In this document: positions 54,701 to 63,876 of the stretch, piece after piece
Position numbering within the stretch: the stretch's first letter is position 1
Layout: every line of letters starts with the position of its first letter
From: Branchinecta lynchi
Taxonomy: Eukaryota; Arthropoda; Branchiopoda; Anostraca; Branchinectidae
Direction of reading: 5' to 3'
Length of the DNA stretch: 64,000 nucleotides
Assembly (NCBI GenBank): GCA_023053575.1
Contig: JAKZAP010000007.1
Location: 15,901,508 to 15,965,507 of the forward strand
Notes under the pieces: generated by a model
The model's database searches: none
Told to the model about the DNA's origin: nothing
The model's input: the letters and a program-made list of their open reading frames with translations, nothing else
Position numbers and translations under genes: made by a program

Positions 54701-57493
54701 GTTCCAACGCCACCATTCCATGATTCAGACAGGCCACATCTGTTAAGAATGTTCTTAATTTGATGAGGCCAAGATCGCTTGTGTTCATAGCACAGCGCCT
54801 CCAGGTAGGCTGCTTAACGCAACCTCACTCGCGGTAATGAAATAATTTTCTCCCAGAAACTTAGGATAGTAACCAATCTATTATACCTAAGCGAAAACAA
54901 ACCTAGATCGCCTTTCAATACAATACTACTAAGAGACTCACTAACCCTTCATATCCTTCTAAGTGTCAGGTTCTTAAGTCGGTTTGCTAATATGTCTACT
55001 TTTCGTTGTCTTAGTAAATCTGAAATTATTCTAACTCGCGACCACCGGAATTCCAGGAAACCCCTCCTACTCCCCCCTCAGAGCCCCGAAACCACCTGGC
55101 TCCGTCATTTTCTTATCTAGGCCTAATGATTGTTCTCTCCATTAAGTTCCGTCCCAATCCCTCTGCTTTAAGCGTTTCTTGAGTTTTCCGGTCCGATCAC
55201 AGGTATCAGGCCCGATCCGGACTTGACAATGAACATCCGATGCGATAGCTCTTTCCACCAGACAAGTTTCATTCAAATCCGATCACCCGTTCAAAAGTTA
55301 TGCACGCCACTAGATTCCGGACTCCCCATCCATCCACTCCCCACGATGGTCGGATCGAGGAAACGGCTGTTCTCAAGTCAATCTGTTCGGATCCCTGACA
55401 TACCTGCCAAGTTTCATCGCCCTAGCACATCAGGGAGTATGCCAAACTCGTGGGATCGCCCCCAACTCCCCACAGTGCCCGGATCCGATCCGGTTATGTC
55501 AATGACGTATCTAGGACCTGTGCTTGTTCTTCCCACCAAGTTTCATCCCGATCCCTCCATTCTAAGCGTTTCTCAAGAATTCCGGTTCCCTCCTCCAACT
55601 CCCCCCAGTGTCATCGGATCCGGTCCGGATTTATAGTGGGACGTCTGATGGTCGGATCGGGGAAGTGACTATTTCCTATTTAGCACCGAACTCGTGGGAT
55701 CACTAGAAGTTCGGATTTCTCACCCCCCCCCCCCCCCAAACTCCCCCAAAGTGCGCGGATCCGTTCCGAATATATCAGTCACGTATCTAGGACTTGTGCT
55801 TGTTCGTTCCACCAAGTTTCATCCGGATCTCTCCACTCTAAGTATTTTCCAAGATTTTTGGTTTCACCCTCCAACTCCCCCTGATGTCACCGGATCCGGT
55901 CTGGATTTAAAATGGAGCGTCTGAGACACGAGGTCCTTCCATATATCAAGTTTCATTAAGATCCGATCACCCGTTCGAAACTAAAAATATCTCATTTTTT
56001 ATAATTTTTCCGGATTCCCCCTCCCTCCACTCCCCTCCAGATGGTCGGATCAGGGAAGCGACTATTTCTATTTAATCTGATCCAGTCCCTGATATGTCTG
56101 CCAAGTTTCATCGTCCTAACCTATCTGAAATTGCCCGAGCTAGCAAAACCGGGACCGACTGACGGACAGAAATTACAATCGCTATATGGCACTTGGCCGA
56201 AGGGCAAGTGCCATAATAATTTAAAACTGTGCTACTCTGAGACCGCATTATATGCGTTAGCTTCCGAACCTTTAAGTTGCTGGAAAAGTATTTCCAACAG
56301 TTTCTTGATCATTGACCAATCCCAGTTTAGAAACAAAGTTTTGTGATAAATGAATTCTTGAAGGTTACAAAGTTTTACCACAAAAATAAGTCTCACATCC
56401 TATTTGTCGGTTTTTGCACCTTCGAGTCAAAGCCTGGCTTCCTAGTGGTCAGTACTGCAGTTTATTGACTCAGATCTCTCTCTCTCTCTCAGATCCCCTT
56501 TCGTTGGGTAGGGTGCAGTCCTTTTACTGCAGTTTGGTGGTCGTCATGTGGTCCCTGCCATAAGCGTGATGATGTGAGTGTAGCAGTAAAGCTTCGGTAG
56601 CTCATGCATGCTCAGCACAAAGGTGCTCAGCACCCAAATGATTACGCAGAACGGGAAATCTCCGCTTCGTGGATTGAAATTGGAGATCCTGGGTCCCACG
56701 GAAACTGATCAGACCCCGATCGACGTACAAAGTTACTTTTTACTAAGGGTCCATACAGGGCCGTATCCAGGAATTTATTTCGGGGAGGGGGGGGGGGGGG
56801 GCGTTGCCTGCGGGTCGGACAAAAAAGTACGAAAATGCATAGATCAGAGGGAAAAGCCTATTAAAACGATTATTTTTGTATGTTTCGGGGGGGGGGGGTT
56901 AGGGGGTTGAATGATTTGCCTTGGGTCCATGATTTGATGTCCACTGATTTGCCGATGTATCTTGAAGGGCGAACACCTCAACAGAACGAGAGCCTAGGCG
57001 GAGGGGGGTGGGTGACGAAAACTTGAAGAGGTGAGAAGCTTAACCCGGAGGACAGTCAAGAATCATTCTCTGAGCTAACGTTCTAAGCTCATCTGCAATA
57101 ACCCGGTATGGTAGGTTGAGAGCAAGAAAAGCAAACTTGCCGTGATACTTCCCGGAAAACACAGTCCCAAAAGCTCCTGTCCCTAGAACTGAGGCGGCGT
57201 CAGTCGGCACTCTCCCATTGGCTAAAATCGCAGCTCTGTCCGGCGTGTCGACCTTTAACGACTTGACGCGACAAAGTCTCGGAGACTTTAAAGCTTCATT
57301 ACCGAAACTGTCAGAAAGAAGACGTAGTTCTGTTGGGGTCGTTGGGTAGCGGTCCGGGTTGCAATCGGGTATATTCAAACGGTTTCGGTCGGATCTGGTC
57401 CTGTTCGCTTGTCCGGGGGTGAAATAATTGTTCACTGGGCTCAGAGGACTTCGACAACCATCTCGGGGTGATAAACTTCGAAGTTTGCGACGT
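45597..57493 (-). CDS. mos: Mos-type serine/threonine kinase, multi-exon, partial
   Basis: The coding parts 57493-57141, 53299-53059, 50324-50156 and 45752-45597 join in frame and give most of a kinase domain. Visible: glycine loop GTGAFGTVFSG, lysine motif EVAVKVIV, helix-C region GELNALYLSHRNVV, catalytic loop HLDIKPANILVN, DFGAS, GTIAYCAPE and SDIYSFGVLLWQLWTREMPY. HLD in place of HRD and the PANIL context are diagnostic of the Mos family. Mos is a MEK-activating kinase that controls meiotic arrest in animal oocytes. The start codon exon and the C-lobe end (helices G-I) were not found. Vertebrate mos is intronless; this gene has at least three introns, the first with a GC donor. Repeats fill all three introns. 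Confidence 0.92.
46182..48332 (+). CDS. LINE ORF2 remnant: reverse transcriptase
   Basis: It starts in the last endonuclease motifs (SLDVISTNMFD, GSYHFTLE, where SDH is expected, so the Asp is replaced by Tyr). RT blocks: GVRPITMTPIFSKVYEQF, DPKQFGNL, AIDLKKAFDLINHSKL, GVPQGTLLGPLLFLV and the catalytic FVDDLSLLE; then LLGIHI, a conserved thumb, and FIRPTLEYCCQVWH plus LERLQFRAL near the C terminus. FVDD replaces YADD, as in several CR1/L2/RTE-like groups. No frameshift or stop interrupts 716 codons, so the insertion is probably recent. The first methionine is not necessarily an original start. Confidence 0.88.
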   Translation: MNPTTRGGTSLDVISTNMFDFYDDPIPGSPLGGSYHFTLELNPRNRVTIEYTTTETTSRPMTDEGILKFGEWICEEKWESVSSAKDTNSKASFLQEILLAKYHECFPEKKVKRHASDRPYIVKAVKDLIKEKLRLFKAGKTDQAKRLKNKIRKMTRNAAKNHYANQTEKLLKSDPRKWYNGVKKMMGKVQKGLDFNLDESEQETANKLNAHLAAIVQTLPPLPHEEIPQIPPDFDFPKISQDEVTKKLRRLKRTSVTPVDIPVELIKAFPEKISSPLSHIFNKITESGEYPSVWKNGYVTPIPKKDSPNDCTGVRPITMTPIFSKVYEQFLSSWLKETILRLVDPKQFGNLPKTSTAHYLVSLLDRILKNLDNPNIWINLIAIDLKKAFDLINHSKLIAKLLNKFKIEPFLVRIVAQFLSNRTQQTKYKTIFSDILPIFCGVPQGTLLGPLLFLVMVNELALSFADRWKFVDDLSLLEVCRRNIKSSAKVIIDDICDEAAMDDMVVNMDKSLVLTISFLKSMPDFYPPLPTAQCVKHIKLLGIHITHDLKWIKQVDSMLKKGNMAIRSLKLLSRYGVPTEHLLKIFLSFIRPTLEYCCQVWHFGLTRDQSNSLERLQFRALLVTSKSPKVPYIELLRSFKLESLAQRREKMCLKFGVKTLENPRLRDIFPPEFEPVRPRPARMVSQPIPKLHPLSASHDRYRKSFVPSFVEMYNSS
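48299..48622 (+). repeat. Tandem ~112-bp units at LINE 3' end
   Basis: Two near-identical units start at 48401 and 48513 (TAACGTGACGTCATTCGTCG ... AAATGATCACTTACAG). A diverged first unit starts at 48299 inside the last codons of the RT frame (CGTCATTCGTCGAAATGTAT). Confidence 0.85.
48767..50155. other. mos intron DNA with a small direct duplication
   Basis: No gene recognised. A ~90-bp segment is duplicated at about 49660-49750 and 49867-49955 (TCACCAATGCTTACG, TCTGCGCCACAT, CTCGCGGAAAGTTGT, GACTCGGGAAAA). Confidence 0.45.
50156..50324 (-). CDS. mos: mos exon with catalytic loop and DFG
   Basis: Acceptor TTGTTTTGCAG, donor TTAAAG|GTGAGA, 169 nt. It encodes FAHQIASGMSYMHS, HLDIKPANIL and ITDFGAS. 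Confidence 0.95.
50325..51754. repeat. mos intron, old foldback-like repeats
   Basis: 50430-50530 and 51600-51720 carry inverse copies of sequence seen at 9110-9240 (AACCGAAAAGGGCTAAGAC / AGCCCTTTTCGGTTAAA), with AAACTTTAAAGTACGTATTG near 50835 mirrored near 51220. This suggests a decayed foldback of about 1.25 kb. Confidence 0.5.
51755..51994. mobile_element. R3 family MITE, 240 bp, AAC target duplication
   Basis: GAGCGTGTTCCA at the left, TAGAACACGCTC at the right, flanked by AAC at 51752-51754 and 51995-51997. Confidence 0.85.
52240..52740 (-). mobile_element. Non-LTR retrotransposon 3' fragment
   Basis: On the minus strand a decayed C terminus of a CR1/L2-type ORF2 is readable (HSLKIRGEKFRKDIGKWSF, NRIVEYWNNLPEM) with stops, followed by an ATTATTATTATTATT tail at about 52410-52430. 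Sequence beyond the tail (to 52240) is a different, unassigned repeat. Confidence 0.7.
53059..53299 (-). CDS. mos: mos exon with the VAVK lysine and hinge
   Basis: Acceptor TTTTCTTACAG, donor GTCGA|GTAAGT, 241 nt (2 + 79 codons + 2). It encodes EVAVKVI, the helix C segment and the hinge-like LIIMEHAGRTLQ. Confidence 0.93.
53453..56214 (+). mobile_element. R2 family element, both ends, with internal insertion
   Basis: 5' AACAAGAGCTACGAGCTC then ATATGGCACTTG; 3' GACTGACGGACAG, then ATATGGCACTTG, loop GCCGAAGG, and CAAGTGCCATAA. Internal CAAGTTTCAT units are interrupted at about 54400-54965 by unrelated sequence that starts with an ATGAATGAATGAATGAA run. It lies in the mos intron with the GC donor. 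Confidence 0.85.
56215..57140. repeat. mos intron with poly-G dispersed modules
   Basis: 56755-56905 has GGGCCGTATCCAGGAATTTA, a G-run, then AAACGATTATTTTTGTATGT before another G-run. The same module recurs at 57625-57735 and 57855-57930. A CT-run (TCTCTCTCTCTCTC) is at 56478. No gene otherwise. Confidence 0.5.
57141..57493 (-). CDS. mos: mos exon with glycine loop; GC donor
   Basis: A possible acceptor TTTCTTTCAG ends at 57494, and the frame is open from there without a methionine, so a start exon should lie further right. Basic and Ser/Pro-rich N-terminal residues (RSLSPRDGCRSPLSP) precede the kinase domain. The exon ends TATCACG|GCAAGT at 57141: GC rather than GT, and only this junction continues Gly-Lys-Glu-Val-Ala-Val-Lys in frame. 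Confidence 0.82.
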
Positions 57494-58029
57494 CTGAAAG
57501 AAATCCGGATCGGTATTGAAAGGCTTGACGTAAAATATTGTATTTATGTTTGCTGCGTTATAATATAAGTAAATAGCCTGCGACTAATCACTGCTTTCCA
57601 CTTGTAAACTAGAGACTCAGCCAGGTCCGGTACCAAGAATTTCGGGGGGGGGGGGGGGGGTCTACCCGCGGGTTGAACCTTATCCAGGACATAAACATGG
57701 ATCAGCGGGGGCCTATAAGAAACGGTTATTTGACAGTGGAACACGGATACGCCATTTTCCAGCTTGGGTGGCTTGAACCTAAAGAGAATCTAATAAAATG
57801 TAGCTGACGTATCCGTTTTGCACTGTCAAATATGATTCGCAGTCCGCTTGGGCTGAAGGAATATCTAAAAGGTTATTTTTGTATATTTCGGGGGGGGGGG
57901 GGTCGAACCATCGGGGTACGATCCTGGGTTCTGCCAATACACGAAAATCGAATTCACCGTATGAAAGTGGGAATAAGAAGAGATGAAAAGGCTATGGAAG
58001 TAGACTGATTTTCATTATCTGATCTGTAT
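57494..58029. repeat. Upstream of mos exon, poly-G modules
   Basis: Repeats as at 56755, plus a short inverted pair (57715-57755 and 57803-57835, GACAGTGGAACACGGATACG against CGTATCCGTTTTGCACTGTC). No in-frame start exon for mos was found. Confidence 0.45.
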
Positions 58030-58655
58030 TTATCACAAAATGGATGCCATAGCCTTGGAGGGATTACAAAGAAGGGCCACTAAGATCTCCCCGAAATTAG
58101 AAAATCGGGCGATCGGGTGAGGGTACTGAAGCTTTCCAGACTCTCATATCGACGTAAACATGGCGACGTCCTGGTGGTAAAAAAGTTCTTAGACTCCAAC
58201 ATTATCCCAGGGTTATTCGAGAGCTCCCAATCGAAGTCGACGAGAGGCCATTCCAAAAAGCTCCAACTGACCAGCTGTAAACGACGAGAGCGACACAGTT
58301 TTTTCTCTGTACGGAGTGTCGACAACATCTGCCAACCAAGGAATACCGGCTACACTAGTGCCAGTGAGCCGATGTAACAACAACAATCTAACAATCAAGC
58401 CGCCAAGCAGCGAGAGACTCTACGAGAGGATCACCATCTTATCTCGCTGGAAGTGCGATTAAGGTAATTTCAGGTAATCTGTACGACGCGTCTATTGTGG
58501 GACTTTTTTTCGTTACGTAAAATTATTATATTAAAGTTACCCCTGTCATTCCGGGTAGCGACTCGCAACCTTAAATTATTTGACTTGCTAATGCCTGACT
58601 TTTATTCCTTTTCTAGCTTTTAGCTATTCGGATTAAACTTGATTGATTGATTAAC
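58030..58655 (+). mobile_element. Non-LTR retrotransposon C-terminal fragment
   Basis: LEGLQRRATKISPKLEN, then after a frameshift LSRLSYRRKHGDVLVVKKFL and RRERHSFFSVRSVDN, the usual end of CR1/L2-like ORF2. It ends in GATTGATTGATTAAC. Truncated at the 5' side and frameshifted, so inactive. Confidence 0.8.
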
Positions 58656-58861
58656 AAGGCTCAAGCTAAGCAAGAAAATAACAACGCACGCCAGCTTTTG
58701 CCGGAGGGGGCGAAGCCAGGACAGCACTTACTAACCAGTGTGCCCAAGATAAAAATGCTCTGAGCTCTGCATCCGATTTTTTTTTTCTTGCTTCTCACAA
58801 AAATTCAACTACTTCCCATAGAAGTTTTGAAAAATCCAAAAATCCAAAACTATAGCCCATT

Positions 58862-59210
58862 ACTATTCAACTGGCAGTATTTTAAAATATTTGCATACTT
58901 TAAAAAGAGGCTAGGCTTTCAACAAATAACGCACGGTTTTGGCTGTTTAAGCCTTTTCTGAGACCCGTTGACTTAAGGCGAAAACAGGGGAAAAGTTTAC
59001 ATAACCGGTTTTTCTGTGGAAAAACTTCTCGCAGACAACCGTCGACAGCATGATACACATCGGAGGTAGCAAAACACGGCAAGTGCGAAAATCAGCGTGG
59101 TTTTGTTAGAGGGGTTAGAATGTACCGTACGATTGGGGTCTCCGGGTTTAGAAATATATGGAGTGATCATGGAAGTAGGTTGCGTTAGTATTACAGGTAA
59201 GACAGGTCCT
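58862..59210 (+). mobile_element. R4 family MITE
   Basis: It aligns with 7094-7450 (CACGGTTTTGGCTGTTTAAG, CTTCTCGCAGACAACCG, TTAGAGGGGTTAGAATGTAC). The right end AGACAGGTCCT is followed by TTAA at 59211-59214; the left end is decayed. A further R4 right end occurs at about 62986-62999. Confidence 0.65.
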
Positions 59211-59214
59211 TTAA

Positions 59215-60540
59215 ATCAAACAGAGAATAGGCTTCTAGGAAAAGCGCTGCGAAAACAATTTTGAAAACATTTATGATCAGAGCCTCCTTTTGGGATCCCT
59301 CATGAAAGTTAGGGCAAGCATTGGTGTCACACATACGACTGTGTCCACGATCTGTTACGGAGTGAGATGTTTTAATGCAAATTCGTACATTTGGCAAACT
59401 GGAGTTCTCAGATAGACTTGTACCTCAAAGTTAGAGTTGTAGAGAGGGTTGTTGACGGGAAAGTATTCCTTGGCTTTCATTGGCGCTTCTTGTTTTTTTT
59501 TTTTTTTTAGCAAACTTGTGGCGATGGATTTTTTCATATCAGCTTGTTTAGGAAGTTGAAACTGAAACTTTACGCATAGTGCGTGCGATAATAATAACTG
59601 TATTTAAAAGCCCAGGGGCCATATCATTACTTCTATTTCAAAGCTTATGCCTTAAACCCACGATCATGCTCTCGGTATGGAATTCCTGCCCGGATTTTTC
59701 CAATGAAAGTTGAGATTTTTTCAACTTGATGAAATTTGCTGGAAATCCGGCCTGAAAATCCTGATCGTGTGTTCGCACTGCTCTTTGACTTAAAAGATTT
59801 TACCAGGAGATAATTTTTGTGCACAAATTTACCGACAAAAAATGTCGGTACACTTTGCGCCGCCATAGGCCATAGGCCGCATATTGGTAGAACGGTGCTG
59901 ACCAGAGCAAAATAACTCTAGGTGCTGACAGATTCCGTCTCAGATCATATTGTAGGAAACTTATAACGGGAAACAGAATCACCGGTTCAAGCGCAATTAG
60001 GAATTCCTACATGGAAACAGAATGAAAAATAACCACAGCAATACACAAAATTCTTACCTCGCATGATTTGCAATCATAATATCTTCCATCCTTTTATATC
60101 ACTATATTATTATTCTCACTATCACTCTATTACTATCTCCCTCCAATTCTTGTGACACACTGACCCACTTACGTTACTCCCAACTACATTTCAACTGGGT
60201 CAGTAAACTCAGATACGACCTCAAATCATTATATGACCTCACAGTTCATTTGACGGATCTCAAAAGGGTTGATTCACGGAGGTCGCGAACTGAACGCGTC
60301 AGCGGCGTCAGGTCAGATAACTGGAGTAACCTCGCGTAACGCGTTCGGAGGTCTTTCACACTGCCGAGTGAGAAAGAAGCGTGTGAATTTCTTGGCTCGT
60401 AAGTTTTCGTGGCAATGGGAGGGGGGAGCTCAAAATTTAAGGGAACAAAATATGCACTTATAAAAAGAGAGTTTCGGAGACAGATTCTAGTAGGATACAT
60501 TATCATCTTTAACCATCCCATTATCAAGAAACAATATTCG
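59215..60540. other. No supported gene
   Basis: Minus-strand open stretches at 59191-59397 and 59355-59537 contain a 16-nt T-run (lysine run if translated) and no recognised motif. 60246-60480 contains a block with ACGCGTTACGCGAGG-like palindromic pieces, possibly a MITE. Confidence 0.35.
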
Positions 60541-62300
60541 TAAGTAGTGATTACAGGGGCTGTTCGAAGGGTGGGCTCCCCCTCCCCCCACCCTATGCTC
60601 CAAAGAATCTACTCTCAGTGGTCTGTATGACAGTCGTATGTTTTGAGCTTTTCAGAATGACATACAGGCAGTTATCGAATGTGAATTTCACCCACAAATC
60701 GCATTTTTTAGTCCTATGGCTACTAAGAAATTTGTATTCGTATGTTTTCAGATTCACAGTTGCGTGAGTTTTGAAGAGACAGTCGTAAGTTTTGACCTTG
60801 CCAGAAAGGCAGACAAAGCAGTTAGCTAATCGTGAACTTCGCCTTCAAATGACCTGTTTCTGGTCGTACCATACTCCATAGAGATTTTAGTAGTATGTTT
60901 TAAGATTGTCAGATTCACAGTTTTGTATTCTCAGTTTGTCAGAATCACAGTCATATGGAACTTGCCAGAATGACATCAACCGCGAATTTTCCCTGAAAAA
61001 GACCCGTTTGTTGTCGTCGTATTTTACAAAGAGATTTTCTAGTCGTATATTAGAGACAGCGTAAATTTTTAGCTAGCCATATGAGACAGTTAGGTGAATT
61101 CCGACATCAATTGACCTATGTAATGGTCGTACAGAGATTTTCTATAAGTAATTACGTTACGAAATATCGTCTTTTGAGCTTGTTAGAATGACAGTCGAAC
61201 TTGTCAGAGTGACACAAATGCCATTACCAAAGCGTGGTTTTCACTCTGTGGCGCTGAAAACAAGGCTGATTTTCAAAAATTTTCGCATGCGGTGCTACGT
61301 TTCAACATTATCCTATCTGGTTTTGTGCAAAAATCTCTTTATCCTTAAAAGAAACAGTTTTTTTTTAAATGGCTTGCGGAGTAAGGTTTGCACATAAACA
61401 GGGCTTATAACAACTGTATGGCGGGCCTGATGACTGCACTATTTTTTTGTAGTCTAAATTCGAAGTGGATGCACTACCACGTACCAACTTCCGGGAAAAT
61501 ATCCCGCTCCGTTAGCGAGTTATCGAGGAAAGGACAGATATGTGATATAGTAGGCAGCCTTTAAAATGTTTCGCAGAACTTTACCTGCGTCATCTTTCAT
61601 GGTCGCCTACTCGCTATCTGGTTGAACGGCCCGTAATTTAGGTGAGGTCTTACTTCCTAAGATTTCAGCCACCTTAAAAGCTAGAAATGTCAGAAAAAGC
61701 TTGGATTACAAACTAATCGCCTGCGGTGCTGAGTTTATATCTGTCTTGGGTACATTCGGTAAAAGCTGCTCCTTGGGAACTGAGCCACGTTAAAGCAAGA
61801 GTTTATGAGGGAAGTAGTATAATAAAGGCCGATTTAACAAATTTTGCCTGCGCCTCTTTCGTAAGTCCTACCCTATTTCTATTTAGTTGGAGTGTGCATC
61901 TTTATGTGCGGTTTTAAGCTTTAGATTTGGGGTCGAAGCAAAATAAAAGGTAGAAGTTGTAAAGCAGTAGTTAAATTTTGCTCGGACTGAAAAAATTTCG
62001 CCTGCGGTGCTCACTTCAGTTTGTCTTGAACAGATATGTCAGAAGCTCGTGCCGAGGCTTGTCTTTTCTCCAGCGATATTTAACATGAACGAAATCGTCT
62101 AATTCCTGTTACTTATTTGTTCATTATTTATTGCTACAATGACATTTTCCGCAACGTTTTAGAGCTTACATAACGTTTATAATTCTTGAGCCTGCTGGTG
62201 CTGTGTTTTTAGCCAGTCTTTTATTTTGAAGTCCTCACCCTCCATGCCCAAGCTCTTCGAACCGCCCCTGAGTGAAAGACAGAAGTGCTCCTCTGTCGGG
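60541..62300. repeat. Degenerate tandem repeats
   Basis: 60620-61200 contains about three diverged units with CAGTCGTATG, TTTTGA.CTT..CAGAATGACA, CAGTTA..GAAT...GAATTTC and AGAGATTTT..AGT. 61720-62230 contains repeated GCCTGCGGTGCT with gTATxTGTCTTGgGTAC-like surroundings. No coding signal. Confidence 0.45.
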
Positions 62301-63099
62301 ATTTGAACCCAGGATCTTTAGCTTTCAAATTTCATTTCTTACGGATATTTCGATTGTCTCCTTTCATTTTATTTCTATTCTTGCTCGAAGCGGGTTGCTA
62401 TGCAAGAGAAGAAGGTTTCATGCCTTAAATCTTGGCTAGTATTAATGGTGACCCACAAGAGAGCATAGGTTTGTATCAAGCAGAATCTGCATATTGGATC
62501 AGGATTTGTGCAGTGCAAATCCTTATAGCTCAACTCTTATTAGAAATGATCTTTTCCCTATGAAAGGGATCCGAAAAAACGCTTTTCAAAAATACCATTA
62601 CTTTTCACCTGAAACTAGCGATTTTCTTGTTAGCGCTTGTCAACACTATCCAGCCTTCCTGGTCTCCGACGCGGCGGCTGGGAGCAAAAGCTTTGAAAAC
62701 TGAACATGCTGTGGTTAAAAAGTTGGAAGACTAAGCAAATAAAAGAATGAAAAAACAGAAGATTATCATATCCTTATGTGTGAATGAGTTGTTAGGGGAC
62801 ATTGAATATTTCGACAAGCTTTCCGTTGTATGACGGGCAAAACTCGGCAAGGCCGAAAAAGTGCTAAAAATTCGTAGGCAGAAAACGAAACAATGGAAAA
62901 AGGTGGGGATTTTAGAAGCTTACAATTCCACAAGGGAGCTAGGTATAGAATAAAAGGCAGAATAAGCAAGACAGGTCCAAGAATAAGCAAGACAGGTCCT
63001 TTAAGAATGTCTTATTGCTGCACAGTTCGACTACTTTTCTTCATTATCGTCTAATTAAAATAAAAATAACCTACCTAAAAAAACTACTACTTATACCAG

Positions 63100-63187
63100 G
63101 TTTTGACACAGGTCCAGGTTTCAATACGGACTTTCAGTCCGATCAGGAACGCTACTCTAAATTGACACCTGAAACTCTTCGACAAAG
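63100..63187 (+). CDS. Possible internal exon of unidentified plus-strand gene
   Basis: An 88-nt open segment lies between TTATACCAG and a CAAAG|GTAGGG donor. It encodes FDTGPGFNTDFQSDQER followed by YSKLTPETLRQR, with good codon-like composition; the opposite strand is closed. The pyrimidine tract at the acceptor is poor. No partner exon or family is recognised. Confidence 0.3.
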
Positions 63188-63689
63188 GTAGGGTTTGTGA
63201 TGTAAATGTTATCAGTATCTGTTAATAATTAACAGTATTAGCTTGACATACCTTTTGTTTATATACAGTCTTATCAATTATCTAGGCTGAACTTTCCTTA
63301 CTCTTCAGTTTCCAATTTTGTTTGGTGGTTTTCGAGTTTTGTCGTCAACTTGGAGTAGCATTTCCAGTCGTAATTAATCCATTATAGGAGCGCTAAATTG
63401 TTAACGAGCGAATTACGCAAATTATCCGAGTTATGAAAACAGACAAGTAGATCAAAAATTGGTAGTGCACACAGAAGACGTGTTATATTAAAAAGAAACT
63501 CAGATGATTTTGAAGGACTCAAGGATCTTACACATTAGCTGGAAAGAAATATTCGAGAATTTTCAACACTAATTGTTATTTTAATTACAAAATCGAAACA
63601 AAACTAATACTTGAAAAATCACATAGTTAACCACAGAAAACGAATTCTACGCAATGCGCAAAAGGTACGAAAATAAATCTGGTGGCCTT

Positions 63690-63790
63690 TTAAATCCAGT
63701 TAAGGAGCCTGGCGGCAAACGCGCTAGTTGTACCCAAAAGAGTGATCAAGCCAGCATAGCCAAAAGCTCCACGCATGCGGTTTTTGGGAT
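63690..63790 (-). CDS. Probable terminal exon, small membrane-protein C terminus
   Basis: A strong acceptor (AATTTTTTCTTTCTTCTAG) at 63791 is followed by 33 codons (starts DPKNRMRGAFGYAGLITLLG, ends ARLLNWI) and TAA. The last ~22 residues are a hydrophobic segment flanked by arginines, as in a C-terminal membrane anchor. The family is not identified; upstream exons lie beyond the window. Confidence 0.45.
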
Positions 63791-63876
63791 CTAGAAGAAA
63801 GAAAAAATTACTGAATAACCATCCAACGGATCCAGACAAGGTCCCGTCATATTTATTATACTGATCTTCTCTACTC

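Noticed and set aside
62265..62335. tRNA-like T-arm on the minus strand (GGGTTCAAATCCC)
   Set aside because: No acceptor stem, D-arm or A-box partner in the right place; at most a tRNA-derived relic.
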